From positions 1,337,942-1,401,941 of the forward strand of contig MU004241.1 in assembly GCA_010405405.1 (NCBI GenBank): a stretch of DNA of 64,000 bases, in the 5' to 3' direction. The position numbers and the translations under genes were made by a program. Under the pieces are notes generated by a model. The model made no database searches, was not told the DNA's origin, and saw only the letters and a program-made list of their open reading frames with translations. Position 1 is the first letter of the stretch. Each line of letters begins with the position of its first letter. Below, piece by piece: positions 53,870 through 64,000 of the stretch. This DNA is from Microthyrium microscopicum. Lineage: Eukaryota; Ascomycota; Dothideomycetes; Microthyriales; Microthyriaceae.

Positions 53870-53897
53870 GGGCATCCCCTAGCGGGGATGTCTGGAT
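53870..53897 (-). repeat. 28-bp inverted repeat, right copy
   Basis: This is an exact reverse complement of 44,617-44,644. It lies 149 bp upstream of the arsH start codon, so it could also act in that promoter. Confidence 0.9.
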
Positions 53898-54045
53898 CAA
53901 GGCATGGGTATCCGTTACATCCCATTCGTTATATGTCGAACTTGTCGTCGCACACAGTTCACAGGCAATGTTCACGATTATCTTTGCTCTCCGTAAATCC
54001 TTCTTGAAACCTTTCACCAGAACCGTTTTCGAGCCCTTCTCTACA

Positions 54046-55058
54046 ATGGCGATAAACAGCTCAGCAAATGGAATAGCAACCGGCATCAAAACCTCTCCAC
54101 AATCCAATGGTGACATCAACAACACGGCCGCTGCGCGCGCACAAGTCCTCATTGAAGGAGACATATCATACACTGGCCGTGATTTGTCCATATCTCCTGC
54201 AGAAGACGATGCCCAAGTGCGACAGGACTATCGACCCTTTCTCTTGGCGGAAGAGATTGCGAAGGGTGACTGGGTAGCTGAGCTCGAGCTAAATACGGCG
54301 CTACAGATAGTGGATAGGGAGATTATAAGGAAAAGCCAAGAGAGATTGAAGGTTCTGGTTCTCTATGGGAGCCTAAGGGAACGGTTCGTCTTGAACATGG
54401 AGAGTCAGTGTCGCAAATTCGCTAACGGAGGGACAGTTCATTTTCGAGACTATTGGCTTTCGAAGCCTCGAGAATACTGTTTAGACTTGGATGCGACGTT
54501 CGAGTTTACAACCCAGCTGGTCTTCCAGTGAAAGATGACGTTCAATTCTCCCACCCCAAGGTCCAAGAATTGCGGGAGTTAAGTAGATGGAGCGATGGTC
54601 ACGTCTGGGTTAGTCCTGAACAGCATGGAACCCTTACCGCGGTTTTCAAAAACCAAATAGATTGGATCCCACTTTCGACAGGCTCTGTTCGCCCAACTCA
54701 AGGGAGAACCCTCGCGATCGCTCAATGCAATGGCGGTTCTCAATCTTTCAACTCAGTTAATTCTTTGCGGATCCTTGGAAGGTGGATGCGAATGTTCACA
54801 ATTCCGAATCAAAGCTCAATACCAAAGGCTTATACCCAGTTTACAGAAAAAGACGGGCCAGAAGGGGGAAGCAGATTGATGCCGAGTGGGAATAGGGAGC
54901 GCTTGGTCGATTGTATGGAGGAGTTTGTTAAGTATACTATTGTTATGAGACCGCACTTTGATTTGTTTGGCGACAGATTTAGTGAGAGGATGCAGAGAAA
55001 AGCTAAAGAGGAGAAGGCGAAGGCCCAGGAGAAGCCCCATGAGAATACATCGGCGTAG
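54046..55058 (+). CDS. arsH: ArsH-type NADPH-dependent FMN reductase
   Basis: The exons are 54,046-54,383 and 54,437-55,058, giving 319 residues. It has a flavodoxin-like fold. The FMN phosphate-binding loop GSLRERSFS is at residues 108-116, followed by [11 protein letters not shown], the WVSPEQHG...KNQIDWIPL block, GRTLAIAQ, and [18 protein letters not shown]. ArsH enzymes oxidise trivalent organoarsenicals and reduce quinones or metals, and they are standard members of arsenic clusters. The intron is GT(TCGT)-AG, 53 nt, with branch point GCTAAC. The acceptor at 54,436 is chosen over a later AG because it keeps the conserved Ser-Phe/Tyr-Ser. The open frame upstream of ATG 54,046 contains an in-frame ATG at 53,968, but that leader does not look conserved. 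The C-terminus is Lys/Glu-rich. Confidence 0.94.
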
Positions 55059-55387
55059 GGTATCAGAGGGTGGGGCAGGCAGAGAAAAATATAGACTTGA
55101 AATCAACATCCAGATGCAACTTTAGAACGGTCGCTTGGATACCCTTTTCAAATGGTCAAGTCTAGTACGGAAAAGCAATGCTACCTTCTCTTGAAGCGAG
55201 CCAATAGTTTGCATGTAGTGACATTCAGTTTGGAGATATATTAGGCTAGTGCACGTACCGAAAGCATCTATTTCGGATGTCGTAAACGATGCACTTTTTC
55301 CAGCTCCAGCCTTCTTCCCGTTTGCTTCTCAATCATTTGCTCAAGTCTGTTTGCCGCTGCCAAATTGACCGAAGGACTGCCTCGACA
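55059..55387 (+). promoter_or_regulatory. Intergenic region arsH to second ACR2
   Basis: These 329 bp lie between two genes on the same strand. ATG 55,289, in frame with the downstream gene, would add 33 mostly basic/hydrophobic residues. Otherwise nothing recognisable is seen. Confidence 0.4.
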
Positions 55388-55893
55388 ATGACATCAATCC
55401 CCTTAGATTCCCCATGGGATCCTAATTACCCAATCGCCCGAAACCAGAATCCAGCATCACTCACTCGGCACGACATCCTCTCTATACTTTCCTCTGGCCA
55501 GAAGCCAGGTGAAGATTTCATACTCATTGACCTTCGACGAGAAGATCATATTGTAGGTCATCTCTCGTTCCAGTTCAATCGCACCATTTTAATTCAGACC
55601 AGGGCGGCGCGATCCAAGGATCCATTAACATACCAGCGCAAACTCTATACCCGACTATTCCAGCATTGTACAGTCTTTTCTCGAATGCAGGGGTTAAGTC
55701 TGTGGTATGGTTCTGTGGGTCATCTCAACATCGCGGATTTCGGGCTGCTGCGTGGTTCGACGACTATATTCAATCACGAGGCAATGAGGAGATGAGGAGC
55801 TTTCGACTTCACGAGGGAATCAAGGGCTGGGCGACTGGAGGCGCAGAGTTCACTCAACGGATGGATGGGTATGTTAAGGAAGCTTGGGATTAA
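55388..55893 (+). CDS. Rhodanese-type arsenate reductase-like protein, copy 2
   Basis: The exons are 55,388-55,552 and 55,603-55,893, giving 151 residues. It has the same fold and order of motifs as copy 1: FILIDLRREDH, GGAIQGSINIPAQTL, and the CX5R loop CGSSQHR (Cys93, Arg99), then KGWATGG. By eye about half of residues match copy 1, so the duplication is old. The intron (GTAGGT donor) is at the same codon boundary as intron 1 of copy 1; the second intron of copy 1, inside the CGSS codons, is absent here. The loop residues Gln-His replace Lys-Gly, which could alter substrate use. An upstream ATG at 55,289 would give a possible mitochondrial-type leader. Confidence 0.85.
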
Positions 55894-56020
55894 CTTTTCT
55901 GCTGCAAGAGCAAAACACCGCTGTCTTCTGGTTTTTGCAGAGAAAGAGCGGCAGCATTACTCGGGCAAGAAAATTAGACTACTCTCGGGCTTTCCACCAT
56001 TCTTCAATTACAGTACATTG

Positions 56021-57419
56021 TTAATAACAGCTATATTCGGGTAATATCTAGTCGTAAGTCAGAAAATTAGCCACTGGACTCGATAAAGTAGTAATACACG
56101 TACCTCGTCCCTGCCCAAATTTCCCTCAGCGCCCTCACACGTCCTCGAATTTGTCCGATGTACAGACGTAGTCCGCTCAAACGGATATACCACCTGTAAC
56201 GGCATCTCGAATTCCATGGGTTTCGCGTGTATTCCACTCACGCTGATCTTCGCTAGAAAAGAATACGATCTCGCTAGTAGTACACTACAGAAACTAGGCA
56301 ATAATACCTGAGATGGGTTGATTTGGATCTTCAAAGAAGTACTCCAAGATTGCGGCTCATGCAAGGAGGGTGTCCACTCCAGGTTTCCATGGCGCTGTTC
56401 TTCCAGTCTTACAATGTCGTCATGAAGTTGTAGGAGATTTTCCGAAGACAGGTCGCTTTGGTTCGGCATGCAATGCATCGGCTTCGCAGAGTAGTATGTT
56501 TTAACCCGTATTCCAGATTTGATGCGGATAGCCATCTGCATCCGTCGATTTATGGGGAGTGTAGCACGAAGAGACAGCCGTAGAGTAGTTTCTGTTGAAG
56601 GCGTTGATGCTGAAGTGGGATATACAAGAGCATTTGGTTCGTCTAAGCTTGAGTTTAGAGTTCCGACGCGTGGTCCAAGATAGTATCGCCGTAGCATGGA
56701 TGTAACAGAGGCGATGAACTCGCTGGGGTAGTCAAGGGTATTTGTTGGAGGGGAAACCTCTGAATATGGAAGAATGTTGATTTCTTTGGCTGCAGTGACT
56801 TTCAGCCGCGCCTCTGTGTCGGTGGTGGTAGCGTAGTAGTTGAGCGAGGCAGATAGCAGGTATTGGATGCCCGCTCTTGGTCGGTCCGCGTCGTATGTGC
56901 GGTATCCGCTGGCTTGAAGGGAAGGGGGGAGAACCCGGCATACGACAGGAACTGAATGGTTATACTCCTTAGTAACTGGGGGAATAATGAAGTAGAATTT
57001 GAAGGTGTATATCCAGAGTTTTGATTGTTCAATTTGAATCGCGTTGACACTGAAATTTTGATGCATTTTAAGAAACTGCATCTAGCTTAGCGAAAATACC
57101 ACAGGAAAAGCAGGCTATCGCGTTTTTGACTAACTGTTTCTGAAGATTGATGCACAACTATGTCATAAACGGGTCTAGGGCGATCCACAACGAAGGTGGT
57201 CTGGAGACCTAATCGGATATTTAGAATGCCAATTCGCATCGGGTTTGTATATGTTCTACCTTGTAACGACATGTTGAGATTTCTGAAACTCAATTCCATA
57301 GAAGATCGTATTCGAACCTCGCCTTCAAGTGAGCTAAAGGGCCGGTATACATTGACGTTTCCGTCGCATTCCTCGCATTGAAAGAGGACAATTTCTACCA
57401 CGGGGGATTGTATTGTCAT
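56021..57419 (-). CDS. Alpha-arrestin-like protein
   Basis: The exons are 57,419-57,135, 57,081-56,104 and 56,047-56,021, giving 429 residues. Exon 1 begins MTIQSPVVEIVLFQ and contains the arrestin-N-type strands (VYRPFSSLEGEVRI). Exon 2 has FLKM..., FYFIIPP, and later LLPSFCSVLLARSY and MPLQVVYP, which fit an arrestin double beta-sandwich. Fungal alpha-arrestins recruit an Rsp5-type ubiquitin ligase to transporters through (L/P)PxY motifs. A third mini-exon, read through GTACGT...CTAG, ends in LPEYSCY and supplies such a motif. Without that splice the frame runs to 56,059 with an unrelated tail. Membership is by pattern, not alignment. The neighbouring transporters make a regulatory link conceivable but unproven. 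Confidence 0.72.
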
Positions 57420-57999
57420 CTCGTGAAGGAATATATTGGGGATAAATGTGATTGCGATTGCGGAATGTAAGGTGTGTAGAAGTATGCAGATTGACGAAAT
57501 ATAAGAGGGGTTATATTTATTATCTCTTGAGCTCCCTTCCTCGTTATTGTGCTCTCGATAAGTCGGTTGTGCTGCGTGTGCGTGCAGGACCGACGGGCGT
57601 GGTCTATCCCTTGTATTTGACTTGTTCGCTGCAACCAATGAGACGGGTGCAGTGACTTACCGTATCATTGAATGCGCCTCACCCAGGTGGTTTCAGGCTT
57701 CAGCCTTCCAAGGTGACCACATGCGTCTTCAGTGACTGTCGGATGATTCGAATAATACCAAATCATCCCCTGTTATTGCAGCTCTCGCCATATACTGACA
57801 AATATGCGGGCATTGTGGAACAGGCGAGAACCTCTTCATTACTGTTCAGAAAACGTTGTTTGCCTTGTTCCTCGCTCTTTCATTAACTGACGCCAGCTCG
57901 ACTTTCCTTCCACTCCTAGTACTGCAAATTTTGGTTCCAGCAATTGCTTTGATTGGTTTTCCTATATTTGCTCCATGGAAGGAAGGGTTGGTGGAAACA
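57420..57999. promoter_or_regulatory. Divergent arrestin / bHLH intergenic region
   Basis: These 580 bp lie between two divergent start codons. The region from 57,856 is open in frame with the bHLH gene and hydrophobic, but it has no upstream ATG, so I treat it as leader. No CACGTG is seen here. Confidence 0.4.
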
Positions 58000-58726
58000 A
58001 TGTCGACGATGCCACACGAGCCACAAAGTCCGTCTGCGACACAGTCTGCTAGCTCACCGCAACAAACAGCACATCTTTCTACAAGTAACAAATGCAAGCG
58101 TCCAGGACCAAGGTTGCAGCGCGACACTTCGACGCGTCGACGACAGACCAACTATCTATCAATTCAGCCGTTGCTGCAGCAACAACAGGTATTGCGGAAA
58201 GAACATGACGCTCCAGAAAAAAAAAGTTAGTAGGTGTTCGATCCAGTTAGCTTTATATGATCAATAATCAATCAATCCAGCAGCCCAGCATGGAGCCGCT
58301 TTGGAGGAGCTGACATCCAAATCCAATTATCAGTTCATCGCCGACGGCAGTCACTCTCAGCTTGGTCTCTCTTTTCCAGACGAAATTGTACTCAGCGTCC
58401 ACTCCAAACGTGAGAACCATTCAGCGGCGGAGCAGGCTCGACGGGATCGTCTTAAATCCGCTTTCCTGGAGATGTCCGCAGTGCTAGCCGGCAAAGGCCA
58501 AGAATCTAGGATCGATGTAAACAGATCCAGAGCAGTACATACGAAAGATGGCAACCCAGGGATCATCAATAAGGATAAAGATGCCGCAACGTTCCAAAAA
58601 GTGGTTCCAAAGGCAAAGCTTGTTGAGATGGCAATAGACAGAATCAACACTCAACAGAAGGAGTTGGAGGAGTTGAGGCGGAGCCTAGATAACTGCCAGC
58701 GTCGTATGGAAAAATGTCAAGAGTGA
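58000..58726 (+). CDS. bHLH transcription factor
   Basis: The exons are 58,000-58,225 and 58,281-58,726, giving 223 residues. The basic region KRENHSAAEQARRDR (residues 118-132) has His122, Glu126 and Arg130, the triad of proteins that bind CACGTG. Helix 1 (LKSAFLEMSAVL) is followed by a long polar loop of about 45 residues and helix 2 (KAKLVEMAIDRINTQQKELEEL). This resembles the PHO4/NUC-1-like layout with an extended loop. The N-terminus is Gln/Ser-rich. The intron is GTTAGT-AG, 55 nt; two CAG acceptors 3 nt apart are equally possible. An upstream exon cannot be excluded. A role in arsenic or phosphate-related control is plausible, because arsenate mimics phosphate, but this is inference. 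Confidence 0.82.
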
Positions 58727-58950
58727 AAGAAATTGAAATACAAAAATGACAGGAAGCGCATCGAGATAATCATCTAATTTTTTCATGGCGGAAGCCCTTT
58801 AACGTTGGAGCTTCGTGAGCCACGGAAGAGGACGGCAAATGGCAATTCTCGTGGGTTACTCATCATGAGAACGGAGATAAGTGTTTAGCCTACAGATTGA
58901 CCTATTTGGTTCCTCGATCAAAGAAGGCGTTTTCTAAACGGCGTCAGTAC

Positions 58951-58992
58951 ATTTACTAAAAAGCGCCTAGATATTTACTAGAAAGCGCTAGA
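58951..58992. repeat. Tandem 22-bp repeat at island 2 border
   Basis: ATTTACTAAAAAGCGCCTAG at 58,951 is repeated with small changes at 58,973. Related GCG plus TTACTA words occur at 53,815-53,830 and 44,745-44,765, the other AT/GC borders. It may be the subterminal part of a transposon. Confidence 0.5.
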
Positions 58993-58995
58993 GCC

Positions 58996-61431
58996 AATAA
59001 TCCTATACAGACTATGCCTAAATAGGAAATTAATTAAATATTATTAGTGTAGAGCCTATAGAATTACGTGTTCTAGCTCTAATATTCTTAAAGTATAGAA
59101 AGATTAACTCTATTACTACAGACAAACGCTATAGGACTAGCCTAGAATATTAACTTTCTTAACTCTATTTTTACGCCTAAAATACGTTCTAAAAGAGATC
59201 TTATCCTACTATTACTTATTACTATTTATATACTCTCTTGTAGCTAATTTCTACTATATCTTAACCTTATTTTTAGTAGTATTACCTACGTTCTAGCGGT
59301 CTAAAGGAGGGTCGTTCTAGAAGCTATTAAGATTGCTATTAGGGTTATTTTTACTTCTTTAAAGTTACTATTATCGTTATAGTAGTAGTAGTTAAAGTAC
59401 TAATAGTACTATCTTATATAGTTATCTTAATAGTAGTAGTAGTAGAAACTAGCGTAGGAATTAGTACTAATACTACTAAAGCTATAGATCTAGCTTCTAT
59501 ATAGTAGAGCTAGCGTTCTAGCTCTATAATCTAAGTATAAAGTATAGTATTATTAATATTTTTAGGAAGCACTAAAGAAGCTATAGCTAAAGATAAGGCT
59601 ATAGTAATTACTAGACACTATCTTTTAGATATAGGACTACTTATAGAAGTAGTTAGATTAACTATTAAAGCCTCTATAGTAGTAACTATAACTTATTACT
59701 ACTTAGTAGTATATTATATATACTAATCCTTATCTATAGTTAAAAGATTAATGAATTCTACGTCTAGTACTATAGCTATAGCTCTAGCTTCTTTAACATT
59801 ATAATCTATAAGTACTAGTAGCTTAAATTAAGATAGGATTTAACTTAAAGGAGCCTATAGACGTTAATTAGGTTAAAAATAAGACTAAGAGGGCTATCTA
59901 CTAGTAGATACTTAAAGTAAAGGTAGAATCTATAGTAGTAGTAGTAGTAGCTATAGAGTAGGACTAATAAAAAGTACTAGAGGTTAAATATATAGCACTC
60001 TAGATTAAATTTAATTATAATACTAATATAGATTAATATCTTCTTACTAAAGCTACTATAAAGTATTCTAGAATAGATATTTCTTAATTATATAACTATA
60101 AAGTAATCTATATATTAAATTAAACGTTTTTAAGTATTCTATAGTTAGTTAAGTACTAGTAACCTTTTTTTACTATTTTTAATACTACTTTGTAATTAGC
60201 TTTAACGCGTAGGAACTAATATAGTATAAAGACAATTAGTAGAGAATAGGAAAATATTAAGTCTTTAATAAGGAATCTTTCTTATTAGAATTAAGCTAAG
60301 TAATTCCTTTTAAGTACTTAACTTAATAGTAGATAGCTTTACCTAAGGAATCTACTATCTTTAATATATTACTAGTAGGAGTAATCTATATCTTTAATGT
60401 ATTATAGAGGCTTTCTAGTAATAATATTATTATAGTATTAAAATATTAGAATCTATAAATAAAAGTAGTATATAATTTCTTCTTAAATAGTATTTAGGTA
60501 TTAATAAGATATTTAATAAATCTTAAGTCCTTAATATCTATAAATTAGCTTTTTATAGTATTCTAAGTAATATCTAGAGCTTTCTTAGTAGGAATATTAA
60601 TAACCTATAGATTTATTAGTAAAATAACTATTAGAAGAGCTAAGAGTAGCTTACCTCTTACTAAAGTAAAAGTACTATATTTTAAGATCTTTAAGTAGTA
60701 TCTCTACTCTCTTAATTTAGTATAAAATTAGTAGTTTTTTATATCTCTCTAATCTTCTATTTAATATTCTTACTATAGTAGAATTAACATATAAGCTATA
60801 GAGTAGGAATAGTAGTCTTAAAAGTATTTTTAAGTACTTTATATTAGTTTATAAATATAATATTTAAAAGTTTAGTTTTAGGCTTCTTTATAAGCTAATT
60901 AAACGTTTCTAAAGCCTATTTATATTTCTTTTTATCTTTACTTATTATAAAACAGAAAGCTATAGAGAAGTATTTATATATAGTAATAAATACTATAATA
61001 TAAAACATTAGTATTTTATAGTAATTTATTTTCTATATAGTATTAAAGAGTAAGATATTAGAATAAGCGTAATAAAGAGTAATTATAGACTTTAAAGTAA
61101 TAAAAAAAGATTTTAGATATTCTTATTTAAGTTAAATTCTTAAGATAAACTTATTATATAATTTTAACTTATTTAATATATATTCTAGTAGTATACAACC
61201 TACTAATTATAATATTCTTTTAGCTTAATTTACGTTATAAACGTCTTTAATATTAATATTAATTCTAGAATACTATAGATAGATTTTATTAAGAATCTTT
61301 ACTAGCTAGTTATTAGCCTAATAGAGAACATTAATTTTAGCTTTAAAGTTATTTATATAGAGAGTATATTATTAATAAGTAGTAAAGACATATAATTTAA
61401 TTAGAAAGTATAAATATTTATAATTATATAT
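58996..61431. other. AT-rich repeat relic, unresolved
   Basis: RIP-altered DNA without ORFs. It retains some GTAGTAGTAG-type runs (about 59,390-59,450 and 59,930-59,950). No domain is recognised on either strand. It abuts the tail of LINE copy 3. Confidence 0.4.
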
Positions 61432-64000
61432 AAATCTTATTTATTGTCTTTTAGCTACGCTAATAGGCTATATAGACGCTACTCTTACTTTTAGAAAAAC
61501 CCCTATAGGGAAACCTATAGTATTCCTTTAGTTACCTTCTAGCAGTCTTATTCTATTATTATTATAATATTCTCTTAGTCTACTACTTCTAAATAAAAGA
61601 ACTTATATTATCTCTCTATAAATTATAAGCCTACTAAAAGAATTCTAGTTAGTAGGTTAATATAGTAAGTAACTAGTAGTTACTAACTACTAGGGGCTCT
61701 ATATAGCTTAAGTATACTATATATTATATAGATCCTACGCTACGCGTTAAAATCTTAATCCTTAATACTATCTCTATTATTAGTTTCTCTTTTAAGACTT
61801 ATTTATTACTTAATTATTTAAGGCTATAGCATCCTTTAAGATAGGTTAAATCTAGCTTCTTAGTACCTATTTCTATTTAGTATTATCTTATTATTAAGTT
61901 TTACTATTATAGTTTAATAAGTTTCTATTAATCTTTCCTTTCTTAAGGACTTATAGCTATTATCTTTATATAGTTAACTTTCTATATAGTTTTATAATAG
62001 GCATATATAATATATATTTTTAAGTTTTTATAATTAATTTCTACCCTTAATAGGCTCTAGTATTACTATAGCCCTTAGCTATATTAAGCCCTCTCTTTTA
62101 ATACCTATTAAGTAAAGTATCTATAATACTCCTTAGCTAAGTTTTTCTTATTAATTTACGCTCTTTAATACTATATAATAAGCTACTAAATAGCTATCTT
62201 TAAGTTTCTAGTAGTCTATATAGTCTACCTTTAGGGTATAAAGTATTTTAAATCTATATAGTTTTAGTTACTTCTTCCTCTCTAAGTTTTTATTATATCT
62301 TTTACTCTTCCTAATTCCTTTTTTAAGAGTAAGTCCTCTATAGGCTCTCTTTCTTCCTCTCTCTCTTACCTTTAGGTACTTAGTAAACGTTCTATACCTA
62401 TAAGTATCTCTTTTTTATTATCTCTAAAAAAGGTAAAAACTATTTTATTTATAGATATTAAAAATACTACTTTATCCTTAGATATAAAATTAGCTAATTC
62501 TATCCTAGCTTTTATTATAAGTTATTTAGTATTCTTTTATATATAGTATTAATTATTATAATATAAACTATATATATTCCTAGCATAAAAATTTATTTAT
62601 ACTATTTTTAAGTATTATACTATTATATAAAGTTACTTAATAGTAAGTACTTAGTTAGTTTTAGTATACTTATTATAATAATTACTTATATTTATAGTTA
62701 GGCTAGCCCTAACTAGCGTTCTTACTCTTATTATAAAGAGTAATATTCTAAGTATAAGACTATAAGTATATCCTTACTCTTAATCTTCTACCTTTTCTAA
62801 TATTATAATAAAGTACTAGTAGAGTTAAAAAAGTAGAGTAAGTACCTTTAATACGCTTTTAATAAAGTAATAACTAACCTAGTTAATCTTTATTAAGGTA
62901 TTAAGGAGTACGTATTATTAGATATAAATAAGAAGGCTACTAAGTAAGTAAAAGTTATAAAAAGTTTAGTAAGTAAGTTTACTAGCTATAGGGCCTAATT
63001 TACTTTTACTATAGCTTTACTAATATAGTAAAAGAAGAAGAAGCTAAAAGTTAATATAGCTATACTAGCTATTAATTTAGCTTATCTATAAGCTATCTTA
63101 CTAGAGCTTTATACTTAAAGCGTAAAGATAGATTTATTAATAAAGATATCCTAATTATTAAGTAGGATAGTATTATTATTTAATAAAAAGTAGTAAATAG
63201 ATATAGAATAAAATTAATTATATTCTTAGACTTAGTTATTTCTTTTATAATTATATATTACTAGCTTATTAGTATTATAGTATTATAGTTAGTTATTTAT
63301 AAGATCCTTAAGTTTTAGTAGTTCTCTATATATCTTAAGGTCTATTTTTATAATCTTTTTAGTTAGCCTAAATTACTAAAGAGCTCTACTTTTTAGTAGC
63401 TATCTAGCTATTACCTAGGTATCTCTTAAATTAAAAAGTATATAAGCCTTATTTAGTATTATTACTTATTCTAGTAATCTCTCTTTATAATATTATAGGT
63501 AGTTTAGTAGTATATAATAAACTATTTATTACTAATAACTATATAGATACTATAGTAAAGAGATTATTAGTACCTATATGCTATATAGCTAGTTATTAAG
63601 TTTAATAACTTTTAATTATATAAGAAAAAACGCTATTACTTATACTTTATTAAGATTATTATAAAGCTTAATTAGTTAGTTACTCTATAATATTCTCTAT
63701 ACTATAGTAATATATTACTATATCTTTATAAGCTATACCTAAGTATCTATTTAGAGCTTATAGTAATATACCCTAATTAGAGATATTTCTAGCTCTAGTT
63801 TAGTTTTTACTTTCTTCTCTTTCTATAACGTACTATCTATTAATTATATTACTTATTTATAATTAGTATTTTACTTTTACTTTATCTCTAATCTCTTTTT
63901 TTATTATTTTAGTACGTTAACTTTTTAAGCTATAATCTTAGTTATATATATCTATACTAGTTTAAGTATTACTAAGCTTCTTAGTTATTATTACTAAGGA
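61432..64000 (-). mobile_element. Tad1-like LINE, copy 3 (runs off window)
   Basis: This is the reverse complement of LINE copy 1 from its 3' tail (61,432-61,490) through the position equivalent to the Gypsy B insertion (about 63,700) to 4,060 or so. There is no insertion at that site. It is cut by the window end. All frames are broken. Confidence 0.8.

Larger units (their letters stand above)
44617..53897. mobile_element. Putative TIR-bounded insertion carrying nested retroelements
   Basis: The 28-bp inverted repeats at 44,617-44,644 and 53,870-53,897 bound the whole AT-rich block between the two halves of the arsenic cluster. If solo LTR D and Gypsy A2 are removed (45,517-53,469), about 1.3 kb of host element remains, a size typical of small DNA transposons. 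No transposase is readable and no clear target duplication flanks the repeats, so the class is undecided. The inner ends differ from each other beyond 28 bp. Confidence 0.45.

Noticed and set aside
53845-54045. N-terminal extension of ArsH
   Set aside because: The frame is open, but it enters from the inverted repeat and border DNA, and the leader looks unlike ArsH. ATG 54,046 is preferred.
53826-54191. 121-codon ORF on the minus strand
   Set aside because: It is antisense to the arsH leader and 5' coding region and has no protein-like features; a shadow frame.
55289-55387. 33-residue N-terminal extension of the second ACR2-like protein
   Set aside because: It is a real in-frame ATG, but copy 1 starts at the position matching 55,388. 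Kept only as an alternative.
56231-56309. Possible intron in the arrestin gene (CAG|GTATTA...TCTAG)
   Set aside because: Removing it breaks the frame, and the retained residues (LLPSFCSVLLARSY) fit the arrestin C-terminal domain.
57087-57638. Longer upstream start for the arrestin exon 1
   Set aside because: The extended frame begins only at a TTG and its translation is unconvincing before MTIQSP.
57856-57999. Hydrophobic N-terminus for the bHLH protein
   Set aside because: It has no ATG and no reason to precede a nuclear factor; treated as leader.

Overview
The window looks like a filamentous ascomycete (Pezizomycotina) genome with strong repeat-induced point mutation (RIP). Evidence for this is short introns (about 45-65 nt) with fungal branch points, a typical fungal arsenic-resistance gene set, and tens of kilobases of extremely AT-rich DNA from which CA and TG dinucleotides have nearly vanished. 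Two GC-balanced gene islands (about 38.83-44.77 kb and 53.82-58.96 kb) sit in this AT-rich sea. No open reading frame of useful length lies outside the islands.

Island 1 holds a monocarboxylate-permease-like MFS transporter (+), the arsenite efflux pump ACR3 (-), a bZIP factor (-), and an ACR2-type rhodanese arsenate reductase (+) divergent from the bZIP. A doubtful 99-codon ORF follows. Island 2 holds arsH (+), a second ACR2-like gene (+), an alpha-arrestin-like gene (-) and a bHLH factor (+). Together they form an arsenic detoxification cluster: arsenate is reduced by ACR2, arsenite is exported by ACR3, organoarsenicals are probably handled by ArsH, and a bZIP is a candidate regulator. About 9.3 kb of nested transposons separates the two halves. 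That block is bounded by a 28-bp inverted repeat, so it may be an insertion that split a once continuous cluster.

The AT-rich DNA resolves partly into layered retrotransposons. On the left, a Tad1-like LINE is interrupted by a Ty3/Gypsy element (B, TSD TATAG), and B's 3' LTR is interrupted by another Gypsy element (A1, TSD CTAAT). A chromovirus-type Gypsy (C) follows and is interrupted by a 1.19-kb tRNA-headed retroposon whose 3' tail matches the LINE tail (19-bp TSD). A second copy of this retroposon lies near 36-37 kb. The middle holds a further LTR (D) and a second LINE copy. The block between the islands holds a second copy of Gypsy A inside a solo D LTR (TSD TAAGT). The right end holds a third LINE copy in reverse orientation. 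Several stretches (about 26.6-29.5, 33.1-35.95, 37.2-38.1 and 59-61.4 kb) are AT-rich relics that I could not classify.

All exon-intron models were made by eye from reading frame, splice signals and family similarity. There was no alignment or transcript support.
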